NCBI GenBank assembly: GCA_938036835.1
Contig: CALHWB010000054.1
Coordinates: 1-64,000, forward strand
Origin: an uncultured Propionibacterium sp.
GTDB lineage: Bacteria; Actinomycetota; Actinomycetes; Propionibacteriales; Propionibacteriaceae
DNA: 64,000 nt
Direction: 5' to 3'
Positions 42,887 to 50,728 of this stretch are shown here, piece after piece. Position numbers and translations under genes: made by a program. Within the stretch, counting starts at the first letter, position 1; each line of letters starts with the position of its first letter. The notes beneath the pieces were generated by a model that saw only the letters and a program-made list of their open reading frames with translations, searched no databases and was not told where the DNA came from.

Positions 42887-44004
42887 GGATCTGCCCCAGA
42901 TGCGGGCGGCGAGCGATGCTGGGAGGAGCGGTGGCTGGATTGTCGGGACCGCTGCTGGCGGCCTGCGGGCCCGGGCGGAGCCCCGGGCAGCAACCCGTTA
43001 GCCTGCGCAGCGAGGTGCCGCAGTGTGTGAGCCTGACCGGGCATACCTTCACCCGGGGCGGTCGCTACTGCGACCGGGGCCTGGGCGGTGACCGGGAGTC
43101 CATGATCACACCGCTCGATCATCGGGGGCCGCTGATCGCGACCGCCGATACCCTGACCTCCTATTACATCGATGCGATCGTGGAATGGGAGATCGCAACC
43201 GGTGAGCCGATCCGGTTGCTGGCGCCGCAGCGAGCCGATAACTGGGTCTATGCCCGGTGTGGCGAGTCGACGGTCAATCCGCGCTGCGATGGTGTGCTGG
43301 TGGTGCACCGGGATGGTTGCGCGGTGGCCGAACTGGTGGGGCACATCCCCGGTGGGCATCGAACTCCGGGCAGCCCCACCGACGGTATCCAGGGGCTGTG
43401 CCGGGTCGCCGACGACCACCTGATCAGCCTGGGGACGGATAACACCCTGCGTCGCTGGCGGTTGAGCGCCGCCGATCAGGTGGCCGAGACCGGGATCGCC
43501 TCGTCGGCCGAGGACCGGACGCTGGGCCCGGGACCGGATGCCCGTACGGTGCTGGTCGCCCATTCGACCGGGGCGGAACTGTTCGATGCCGAAACCCTGC
43601 GGTCCCGCGCGGCATACGACGGGCTGCCGGCCAGTGCCGTCGGCTGGGTTTCCAGCCCTGCTGGGCTGCTGGCAGGCGTCTCTGCAGGTGACGAGAGGGG
43701 CCTGCTGATCTGGGATCCGGCCACCGGGCGCCACGAATTGCTCGCCACAAATGACGCACCCGGCGCGGTCGCCGTCTCGGCCACCGGCGTGGTGGCGGCG
43801 GTCAACGGTCTGGTGGTGTGGCTGCGCACGCCCGATGGCCGCACCAGCAGGGTCCGGCTGGCGGATCCCTCCTATCTGACCGGGGCAGCGGCATTCTCGC
43901 CCGACGAAAGAATGCTGCACATCCTCGATAAGCGGACCGGTATCCGCACGGTCGAGTTGGCCACCGGCCGCACCATCACCGCCTACCGGGAACTGGCCCC
44001 CTGA
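42883..44004 (+). CDS. Tat-type lipoprotein with WD40-like propeller
   Basis: A 373-residue protein. The N-terminus has the twin arginines RRAMLGG followed by a hydrophobic stretch and the lipobox LAAC, so a lipidated Tat substrate is plausible. The mature part consists of repeated beta blades (for example LLIWDPATGRHEL and LRRWRLS), typical of WD40-like propellers used for binding. The GTG start overlaps the metallopeptidase stop, suggesting a functional pair, for instance a cognate binder or immunity factor. That role is inferred. Confidence 0.7.
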   Translation: MRICPRCGRRAMLGGAVAGLSGPLLAACGPGRSPGQQPVSLRSEVPQCVSLTGHTFTRGGRYCDRGLGGDRESMITPLDHRGPLIATADTLTSYYIDAIVEWEIATGEPIRLLAPQRADNWVYARCGESTVNPRCDGVLVVHRDGCAVAELVGHIPGGHRTPGSPTDGIQGLCRVADDHLISLGTDNTLRRWRLSAADQVAETGIASSAEDRTLGPGPDARTVLVAHSTGAELFDAETLRSRAAYDGLPASAVGWVSSPAGLLAGVSAGDERGLLIWDPATGRHELLATNDAPGAVAVSATGVVAAVNGLVVWLRTPDGRTSRVRLADPSYLTGAAAFSPDERMLHILDKRTGIRTVELATGRTITAYRELAP

Positions 44005-44033
44005 AAGATCAATCCGCAACCCAAGGAGTTCCC

Positions 44034-44333
44034 ATGGTCACCTTCGTTCCTTCGGTCTGGAAAACCGAGGGCGATGGGCTCACCGTAGCCGCCGATGATT
44101 TCTACCGCGCTGCGCACGGCGTCATTGTCGCCGAGGCGATCACCGCACGAACCGCCTCCCCGGTCGAGGCGGCGGTGGTGGCCGGCGATGCGCTGTGCTA
44201 CAACCCCTGGCATCACCTGATCGCCAATGGTTTCGAGAGCCTCACCGCGGTCAGTTCGCGAATGGTCGGCACCGGTTCGGACTACGCGGCCACCGAGGAC
44301 GATGCCGAGGCGGCCGGCAGACGATTCTGGTAG
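44034..44333 (+). CDS. Small type VII-like (ESAT-6/WXG) protein
   Basis: A 99-residue helical protein. A YxxxE motif (YAATE) near the C-terminus matches the type VII secretion signal. Residues 15-60 would form the first helix of a hairpin. The ribosome site AAGGAG is well placed. No EccA-E or other secretion genes are nearby, so the exporter would be encoded elsewhere. Confidence 0.6.
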   Translation: MVTFVPSVWKTEGDGLTVAADDFYRAAHGVIVAEAITARTASPVEAAVVAGDALCYNPWHHLIANGFESLTAVSSRMVGTGSDYAATEDDAEAAGRRFW

Positions 44334-44344
44334 GGGGCGCGGAT

Positions 44345-44833
44345 GTGTTGATCCCGGACGCTTACTGGGCCTATCTGGAAGACGGCTCGGCTACCGCGCT
44401 GGCCGCGTTGCATGCGCAGATCAAGGCCGACCCGTATTTCACCGAGCAGGCGCCGTGGTATCCCCGGGCCGGCGACCTGCTCCGCCAGGACCGTTTCGAC
44501 GAGGTGATCGATCTCCTTGAGGAACTGATGCCGGGGGTGTTTCTCTGCCCGGAGGCCCACAGCATGCTGGGCTATGCCTACGAACACCTCGACGAGCATG
44601 AGCGGTCGCGAGCCCAGTACACCTTTGCCGGTTCCGCATTGGCGGCGATCCAGTCGTCCGGCAGGGGGACCAGGACGGCGCCCTGGCGGGTGTTGAGGAT
44701 CATCGATGAGTACGCACAGTTGCGTTCCCGGCGCATCGAACCGGTCTCGCAGCGGATGACCGTGGCCGGCGGCCGGCGCTTCGATGTGCACCACGGTGCC
44801 GGCGATGCCGAGTACTGGTTCGAGTTGGTGTGA
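44345..44833 (+). CDS. TPR-like helical protein
   Basis: A 162-residue protein with a GTG start and AGGGGGC upstream. The sequence from about residue 30 (YFTEQAPWYPRAGDLLRQDRFDEVIDLLEELMPGVFLCPEAHSMLGYAYE in outline) forms helix pairs like tetratricopeptide repeats. Function unknown. It lies 11 bases after the type VII-like gene and one base before the next gene, so it belongs to the same transcription unit. Confidence 0.6.
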   Translation: MLIPDAYWAYLEDGSATALAALHAQIKADPYFTEQAPWYPRAGDLLRQDRFDEVIDLLEELMPGVFLCPEAHSMLGYAYEHLDEHERSRAQYTFAGSALAAIQSSGRGTRTAPWRVLRIIDEYAQLRSRRIEPVSQRMTVAGGRRFDVHHGAGDAEYWFELV

Positions 44834-44834
44834 C

Positions 44835-45422
44835 ATGGACGGATCGGTGCGCACCCGGCATGAACTCCAACGCCCCTGGATCCTATTGGAACTCGTCGGT
44901 GGGCGCTTCGAACTGGTGCAGTTCGGCCGTAAGGCCGATGACATGCACGACGAGTTCGTTGCGGCTTTGCGGGTTGCCCTCACCGAGGCTCTTACCCGGC
45001 ATGCCGCCGAGGTGCTGGCCGGTTTCCGAGCCGATTACCTTCCGCCTCCGGGCCGGGACCCGGACCGCGACGAGGTCATGGCCTTCGTCCGCCGCAAACT
45101 TGCCGATGTGGCCGATGTGGTGCCGGTGCCTAGGAAGTGGTTCCCCGAGCGTGCCGATGGTCGCGACCCGGCCGGGGCGGTGCATGTCTCGGTGGTTCGC
45201 TCCGCCGTGGTGACCCTTGAGGTGCCGCTCGGCATACTGTGGGACGCACAGCGGTGTGGTTGGGCGATCCGTGATGCCCTCAATCAGGCCCTGGACCGGC
45301 ATGACGCCGATGTCGCCGAGTTTCTGCGGCGTAGCGGCGGCCAGCATCCCGGCGCCGCGCCTACCGAGCCCGATTGGGCGGAGTTGGCCAGGCAGGCCCG
45401 CCGGCTGCGTGGCGGCTACTGA
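44835..45422 (+). CDS. Hypothetical protein, last gene of accessory cluster
   Basis: A 195-residue soluble alpha/beta protein with no recognised domain, signal or membrane segment. It opens with RTRHELQRPWILLELVGGRFELVQFG. It may be an immunity or chaperone partner of the cluster, but nothing in the sequence proves this. The 141 bases after it, up to the convergent sigma gene, show no clear terminator. Confidence 0.6.
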   Translation: MDGSVRTRHELQRPWILLELVGGRFELVQFGRKADDMHDEFVAALRVALTEALTRHAAEVLAGFRADYLPPPGRDPDRDEVMAFVRRKLADVADVVPVPRKWFPERADGRDPAGAVHVSVVRSAVVTLEVPLGILWDAQRCGWAIRDALNQALDRHDADVAEFLRRSGGQHPGAAPTEPDWAELARQARRLRGGY

Positions 45423-45563
45423 GTCGATTCCCGGGGCCCGATCGGGTCTGCCCGGCAGCTTGCGGGCCGGGCGATTCGGGATCTCGGTGCTGTTGCCGCG
45501 CGTCGGGGCAGGCTGCGGGGCGTACCGATCCACAGTGGTGTCCAGCCGGCCCACCCTCCGGCG

Positions 45564-46769
45564 TCAACCGGCAAGTTCGAGCAGGGCTCTGCGCGGCACA
45601 TGGCCCGGGTTCGGCGGAGCGGTATCAAAGAAACCTCGTCTGGCCTGGATGGTGGTCGTCGGAGTATTCCGCACGGTTTCGCGCGGCCTGGTTTGACGGG
45701 GTTTGCCGGTGGCCCCGGGGCGCGCCGCCGGTTGGCGGCCGTGCGACCTTGGCTTTCTGGTGCTCGTGGGCGGGCGCGCGGCCCGGGTCTGGCTGGCAGG
45801 CGGTGACTCGCCGGCCAGGCCCAGCGAGGACGCCAATTCCGCGCAGTGGTCCAGTGCCTTGCGCTCGATCTGCCGGACGCGTTCGCGGGTGACGCCCAGT
45901 CGCCGACCGATCTGGTCCAGGGTTTCCGGCTTCCCGGTGCGCAACCCCAGCCGGTGCTCCAGAATGAACGCGCCGCGCGGGTTCGTCATTTCCAACACCC
46001 TCCACAGCGGACGCAGGGCATCGCGTTCGGCCACCTGCTCGATCTGGTCTGCGCACTCGCCGAGCAGTGGGGTTATCCGGGGCATTCCCCGGGGGTCGGT
46101 GACCATGTTCAGGGAGACGATCGGCAAGGTATCGCGGGCGAACCAGTCCAGTTCGCGCCGGCCCACCCCGAATTCCGGCAGGCCGGTGGGGTGCTGCCGG
46201 ATGAACTCCCGCCAGTCCAGGCCGCTGGCAGCCCGAAGTGCCTGGATGGTCCTGAGTTTCTCGACCTGACGCACTGGCAGCCTGATCAGCCTCACCTGGT
46301 TTGCCAGTGCCCGGGTGATCGATTGCCTGATCCACCAGGTGGCATAGGTCGAGAACATGTACCCCTTCCGATAGTCGAACCCCTCGACCGCCCGGATCAG
46401 GCCGCAGGTGCCCTCCTGGATCAGGTCCGCCAGCGGCAGCCCCTGCCCGAAATAGTGGCGGGCGTTGGCGGCCACCAACCGCAGATTGTGCACGATCATC
46501 GTCTCGCGGGCGGCGGTTCCCTCGGCCACCAGCGATTCGAGTTCCGCTCGTGGGTGCCGAAGATCGCCGGTGGTCAATAGATACCGGGCATACAGCCCGA
46601 CCTCAATGGCCCGGGCCAGACGATACTGCTCTGCCCTGGGCAACACCGGGAATCCTTTGAGCACGGTCAGGTAGCGGTTATCGGGGTCGGTGGGCCGTGG
46701 CGCTCGAGTGCCATCCTGACCGGGGCGGGTAGTCGCACTGTGCCGCCTTGCAGGCCGGTTGACGCACAC
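45564..46769 (-). CDS. Sigma-70 family RNA polymerase sigma factor (SigB/group 2-like)
   Basis: A 401-residue sigma factor. Region 2 (about 87-160) has the core-binding and -10-reading sequence from MIVHNLRLVAANA to ATWWIRQSITRALANQ, close to primary sigma factors. Region 3 follows, and region 4.2 is TLDQIGRRLGVTRERVRQIERKAL. It lacks region 1.1, as group 2 factors do. After region 4 there is an unusual basic Pro/Arg/Thr-rich tail of about 80 residues. GGAGG precedes the GTG by five bases. It is divergent from groES with the CIRCE sites in the gap, so it could be involved in stress responses. Confidence 0.88.
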   Translation of the reverse strand: MCVNRPARRHSATTRPGQDGTRAPRPTDPDNRYLTVLKGFPVLPRAEQYRLARAIEVGLYARYLLTTGDLRHPRAELESLVAEGTAARETMIVHNLRLVAANARHYFGQGLPLADLIQEGTCGLIRAVEGFDYRKGYMFSTYATWWIRQSITRALANQVRLIRLPVRQVEKLRTIQALRAASGLDWREFIRQHPTGLPEFGVGRRELDWFARDTLPIVSLNMVTDPRGMPRITPLLGECADQIEQVAERDALRPLWRVLEMTNPRGAFILEHRLGLRTGKPETLDQIGRRLGVTRERVRQIERKALDHCAELASSLGLAGESPPASQTRAARPPTSTRKPRSHGRQPAARPGATGKPRQTRPRETVRNTPTTTIQARRGFFDTAPPNPGHVPRRALLELAG

Positions 46770-46895
46770 CTCAACCTCCTCCTTCGCTCGTGCTCCCAGC
46801 ATCGCAGACGGCACCGACAGAAATGCTCGTAGTCCCCCGGCTGGCGGATCTGATGGGCGAATCTGGCCGCCGGCCGGCAGCCGCGGCGCGCCGGT

Positions 46896-46922
46896 TTGGC
46901 ACTCGGCTTGTCTGAGTGCCAA
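46896..46922 (+). promoter_or_regulatory. CIRCE operator 1 (HrcA site)
   Basis: A perfect inverted repeat, TTGGCACTC-N9-GAGTGCCAA, matching the CIRCE consensus in length and spacing. HrcA bound here would repress groES-groEL at normal temperature. Confidence 0.92.
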
Positions 46923-46937
46923 ACCGCGGACTAAGGT
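46908..46937 (+). promoter_or_regulatory. Probable groES promoter
   Basis: TTGTCT (46908-46913) lies inside the CIRCE spacer and TAAGGT (46932-46937) follows after 18 bases. The overlap with CIRCE is the expected arrangement for repression. Confidence 0.5.
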
Positions 46938-46942
46938 GGGTG

Positions 46943-46969
46943 CTGGCACTCGATGACCTTGGGTGCCAA
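46943..46969 (+). promoter_or_regulatory. CIRCE-like operator 2
   Basis: CTGGCACTC-N9-GGGTGCCAA has the same 9-9-9 layout with two mismatches between arms. Together with the first site it forms a tandem CIRCE, as known for some actinobacterial groESL operons. Confidence 0.8.
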
Positions 46970-47044
46970 CGATCAGGACGGCCCCGCGACGACGTCTTGC
47001 TCGTTGAGGCAACGAACCATAGACAAACAGAAAGGGGTTTGAAC

Positions 47045-47341
47045 GTGGCAACCACGATCAAGCCGCTCGAGGACCGCGTCCTCGTCCAGCCGCTCGAGGC
47101 CGAGACCACCACCGCTTCGGGTTTGGTTATCCCCGATACCGCCAAGGAGAAGCCGCAGGAGGGCAAGGTTATCGCGGCCGGCCCCGGACGCGTGGACGAC
47201 AAGGGCACCCGTGTGCCGATGGATGTCAAGGAGGGCGACGTCGTCATCTTCAGCAAATACGGTGGCACCGAGGTGCGTTACGACGGCCAGGACTACCTGT
47301 TGTTGAATGCCCGCGATATTCTCGCCGTGGTCGAGAAGTGA
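47045..47341 (+). CDS. groES: Co-chaperonin GroES
   Basis: A 98-residue heptameric lid of the chaperonin. The mobile loop TTTASGLVIPDTAKEKPQEG and the C-terminal DYLLLNARDILAVVEK are intact. The GTG start has AAAGGGG upstream and fits the usual N-terminus TTIKPLEDRVLV. It precedes groEL by 12 bases. Confidence 0.98.
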   Translation: MATTIKPLEDRVLVQPLEAETTTASGLVIPDTAKEKPQEGKVIAAGPGRVDDKGTRVPMDVKEGDVVIFSKYGGTEVRYDGQDYLLLNARDILAVVEK

Positions 47342-47353
47342 GGCACTGAGTAG

Positions 47354-48961
47354 ATGGCCAAGCAACTCCAGTTCGACGAGGAGGCCCGCCGCTCCTTGGA
47401 GCGTGGCGTGGATACCCTCGCCAATATCGTTAAGGTAACCCTCGGCCCGAAGGGCCGGTTCGTGGTGCTCGATAAGAAGTACGGTGCCCCTACCATCACC
47501 AACGATGGCGTCACCGTGGCCAAAGAGGTGGAACTGACCGATCCATACGAGAATCTGGGCGCCCAACTCGCCAAGGAGGTCGCCACCAAGACCAACGATG
47601 TGGCCGGTGACGGCACCACCACGGCAACCGTGCTGGCCCAGGCGTTGGTGCACGAGGGCCTGCGGGCCGTGGCCGCCGGAGCCAACCCGGTCGGTCTCAA
47701 GCGTGGTATCGACAAGGCGGTGATCGCGGTCACCGATAGGCTGGCCGAGGTGGCCAAGGAAGTCGACAGCGCAGACGATATGGCCAATGTCGCGGCCATC
47801 AGCTCCCGGGACGAGGAGATCGGCGATATCATCGCCCAGGCCTTCGACAAGGTCGGCAAGGATGGTGTGATCACCGTCGAGGAATCCAACACCTTCGGCA
47901 CCGAACTCGATTTCACCGAGGGCATGCAGTTCGACAAGGGCTACATCTCGCCGTATTTCGTCACCGACCAGGATCGGATGGAGGCCGTTCTCGAGGACCC
48001 CTACATCCTGATCAATCAGGGCAAGATCAGCAATATGACCGAGTTGCTGCCGCTGCTCGAAAAGGTCATCGCGGCCCATGGCCAGTTGATGGTCATCGCC
48101 GAGGATGTGGATGGCGAGGCCCTGTCCACCCTGGTGGTCAACAAGATCCGCGGCACCTTCAGTTCCGTGGCGGTCAAGGCTCCGGCCTTCGGCGATCGCC
48201 GTAAGGCGATGCTGCAGGATATCGCGATCCTGACCGGCGGTCAGGTGGTTGCCCCCGAGGTCGGGCTGAAGCTCGATCAGGTGGGCCTTGAGGTGCTGGG
48301 CCGGGCCCGCAGGGTTGTGGTCGCCAAGGACACCACCACCATCGTGGACGGTGCCGGTTCCCAGGCCGAGGTGGCTGCCCGGGTGGAGCAGTTGCGGGCC
48401 GAGATCGAGCGTACCGACTCCAGCTGGGATCGCGAGAAGCTTTCCGAGCGGGTCGCGAAGCTGGCCGGCGGGGTCTGCGTGATCAAGGTGGGTGCTGCCA
48501 CCGAGGTGGAGCTAAACGAGAAGAAGCACCGCATCGAGGACGCTGTTTCGGCCACTCGCGCAGCTATCGAGGAGGGTATCGTCGCCGGTGGCGGTGCCGC
48601 CTTGGTCCATGCCGCCGCGGTGTTGGATGCCCTGGAGGGCGCCGATGCCGACGAGCGGCTGGGTATCCAGATCGTCCGCAAGGCGACTGCCGAACCGTTG
48701 CGCTGGATCGTGGAGAACGGTGGCGAGCCGGGCTATGTGGTTTTGGCCAAGGTCACCGAGTTGGGCAACAGCGAGGGCTACAACGCTAAGACCGGCGAGT
48801 ACGGTGATTTGATTGCCCAGGGCGTCATCGACCCCGTGAAGGTGACTCGTTCGGCGCTGGCCAATGCCGCCTCGATCGCGTCCCTGCTGCTGACCACCGA
48901 AACCTTGGTGGTTGATATCAAGGAGGAAGAGCCCGAGCAGCGCGCTGGGCATGCCCACTGA
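47354..48961 (+). CDS. groEL: Chaperonin GroEL (GroEL1-like)
   Basis: A 535-residue chaperonin with ATP-site motifs VTLGPKGR and VAGDGTTTATVLAQ, apical and equatorial domains complete. The C-terminus ends AGHAH, a short histidine tail rather than the Gly-Gly-Met repeats of general GroEL. In Actinobacteria with two GroELs, the copy beside groES is the His-tailed one, so a second groEL elsewhere is likely. Confidence 0.97.
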   Translation: MAKQLQFDEEARRSLERGVDTLANIVKVTLGPKGRFVVLDKKYGAPTITNDGVTVAKEVELTDPYENLGAQLAKEVATKTNDVAGDGTTTATVLAQALVHEGLRAVAAGANPVGLKRGIDKAVIAVTDRLAEVAKEVDSADDMANVAAISSRDEEIGDIIAQAFDKVGKDGVITVEESNTFGTELDFTEGMQFDKGYISPYFVTDQDRMEAVLEDPYILINQGKISNMTELLPLLEKVIAAHGQLMVIAEDVDGEALSTLVVNKIRGTFSSVAVKAPAFGDRRKAMLQDIAILTGGQVVAPEVGLKLDQVGLEVLGRARRVVVAKDTTTIVDGAGSQAEVAARVEQLRAEIERTDSSWDREKLSERVAKLAGGVCVIKVGAATEVELNEKKHRIEDAVSATRAAIEEGIVAGGGAALVHAAAVLDALEGADADERLGIQIVRKATAEPLRWIVENGGEPGYVVLAKVTELGNSEGYNAKTGEYGDLIAQGVIDPVKVTRSALANAASIASLLLTTETLVVDIKEEEPEQRAGHAH

Positions 48962-48982
48962 TCTGACCTAGTACGGTCGTCG

Positions 48983-49042
48983 ACGCCACCGGCCGGAATC
49001 GTCGCCGCTCAACCGGTTTACGGTTCCGGCCGGTGGCGTTTT
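48983..49042 (+). terminator. Rho-independent terminator after groEL
   Basis: Perfect 16-base arms (48983-48998 and 49024-49039) with a 25-base loop, and T residues at 49039-49042. The rest of the 365-base gap to the next gene shows only GC-rich sequence with no clear element except the promoter box listed separately. Confidence 0.85.
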
Positions 49043-49314
49043 GTCTTCTCGGCCGGCGCCCAGCCGGCTTTGGCTTCCCAAGGGCGGGGTGGGGGCCAGG
49101 TTTCGTTTCCCGGCGGGCTCGGTCCGGGCCTGGTGGGTCAGCGGGTCTGGCCGCTCAGGCCACTGGTCGGCCAGCGTTGCCGGTTGCGCCGGGCTTGGGG
49201 TGATTCCGGCCGTGCTCTCGGGGTCTTTGTCCAGATAGCGGTATCCGATGAGCTGGATTAAACCAAGTAGGTTGCGGTCGAACTGTGGATGATGGTTCCG
49301 GACGCTTCACCCGG

Positions 49315-49320
49315 TACCAT
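49315..49320 (+). promoter_or_regulatory. -10 box of the mannosyltransferase gene, leaderless type
   Basis: TACCAT ends 6 bases before the GTG at 49327 and supports that start over a GTG 42 bases earlier. Confidence 0.45.
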
Positions 49321-49326
49321 GCGGGA

Positions 49327-50715
49327 GTGCCTACCACTCGTTTTGCAACCGTGATCGGGCTGGCTGGCACGTCCCTGCTGGCGATTGCCGCCTGGCTGGC
49401 CTCGCCTTGGGGGCTTGGCTTTGCCGGTCGGTTCAATACCGTTCCGGTCCGGGCCGCGCATGCTCTGCCGGCGATCTTCGGGCTGGCGGCTGTTTTCATC
49501 GGCTGGCTGCGGTTGGGGGTACGCCCGTTGACCGAATTGTGGCACACCTTCGCTCTTTGGGTGTTGCCGCTGCTGGTCTGTCCGCCCCTGCTGAGCAAGG
49601 ACGCCTGGGCATATCTGGAGCAGGGTTGGATCGTGCTGCAGGGTTTCGATCCCTATCTGATCGGCTTGAGCACCCTGGGTGGGCCGTTCGGCGGCCGGGT
49701 GGACAGCTACTGGCAGGGCACCACGCCGGTGTATCCGCCACTGGCGTTGCTGGTCCAGGCCGCGGTGGTGGCTCTCAGCGGGGCGCATTCGTTCTGGTCG
49801 CTGCTGGCTATGCGGTTGCCCGGGTTGATCGCGATGCTCGCGATTGGCGCCTGCCTGCCCGGTATCGCACGCGCGGTGGGCGGGGATCCCCGGCGGGCGG
49901 TGTGGTTCGGCTTGCTCAATCCGCTGGCTTTGGTGCACTTCATCGGCGGTATGCACAACGATTCCTGGGCCACTGCCCTGGGTGTTCTCGGCGTCTGGTT
50001 GGCTGCCCGTCGTCCGCGGGCCTGGCTGTTGGGTTGTGGGCTGGTCGGGTTGGGCATGGCGATCAAGCAGCCGATCGGCCTGTTGATGGTGCCGATCTGC
50101 CTGTTTGGGGTCGCGGTCGCCGAAACGGATCCGGCCGCAGCCTGGCGCCGCGTGCTCGTCCCGGCGTTGTGGCGACTGCCGCTCGGGCTGGCGGCCACCC
50201 TGGCCGGGTTCGCCATCCCGACCCTGGCCAGCGGCTGGGGCTTGGGTTGGGCTAAGGGTTCTGGTGCGCCTTTCACGGCGGGCAGCCAATCTGTGGCCCA
50301 CACGGTCGCAGCCGGGTTGGAGAAGATCGCCGGCTGGCCGATGGCCCGCTGCATGGTCGCCGTGGGCCCGGTTTTCATGGGTATCGGTGTGCTGCTGATC
50401 GGTTGGCTTGGCTGGCGCTTTGCGGCTACTCGGCCGTTGGCCTTCGGGGCCTGGGGGTTGGTGGTTTTCGCCTTCACCTATCCGAGTTTGCAGCCCTGGT
50501 ATGCGCTGTGGGGTGGCCTGTTGTTGGGCGCGGTGGTGCTCGCGGAGCGCACCGAGCGGTGGGTGATCGCGGTGCTCGGCTGCTTGCTGGCTACCGGGGT
50601 GCTGCTGGACTATGCCGGTTGGCCGATCCCGATCGCCCAACTCGCCGCGATCGTTCTGGCCTGGCCGCTCAGCAGATTGGCGGCGCACGCTAGGATGGCT
50701 GCCATCACGACTTGA
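49327..50715 (+). CDS. Polyprenol-phosphomannose-dependent mannosyltransferase, MptB-like
   Basis: A 462-residue GT-C membrane glycosyltransferase with about 12 hydrophobic segments. The catalytic aspartate is in the first long loop (LLSKDAWAYLEQG). It uses lipid-linked mannose on the outer face to extend alpha-1,6-mannan of lipomannan-type glycolipids. MgtA, which acts earlier in such a pathway, is encoded 13 kb upstream. The start is taken as GTG because a TANNNT box is correctly placed; the longer frame cannot be excluded. The guaB promoter lies inside its 3' end. Confidence 0.82.
   Translation: MPTTRFATVIGLAGTSLLAIAAWLASPWGLGFAGRFNTVPVRAAHALPAIFGLAAVFIGWLRLGVRPLTELWHTFALWVLPLLVCPPLLSKDAWAYLEQGWIVLQGFDPYLIGLSTLGGPFGGRVDSYWQGTTPVYPPLALLVQAAVVALSGAHSFWSLLAMRLPGLIAMLAIGACLPGIARAVGGDPRRAVWFGLLNPLALVHFIGGMHNDSWATALGVLGVWLAARRPRAWLLGCGLVGLGMAIKQPIGLLMVPICLFGVAVAETDPAAAWRRVLVPALWRLPLGLAATLAGFAIPTLASGWGLGWAKGSGAPFTAGSQSVAHTVAAGLEKIAGWPMARCMVAVGPVFMGIGVLLIGWLGWRFAATRPLAFGAWGLVVFAFTYPSLQPWYALWGGLLLGAVVLAERTERWVIAVLGCLLATGVLLDYAGWPIPIAQLAAIVLAWPLSRLAAHARMAAITT
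50691..50696 (+). promoter_or_regulatory. -10 box of guaB
   Basis: TAGGAT inside the 3' end of the mannosyltransferase gene would start a message about 25 bases before guaB, leaving room for the visible GGGAG ribosome site. Confidence 0.4.
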
Positions 50716-50728
50716 CGACGGGAGTTGC

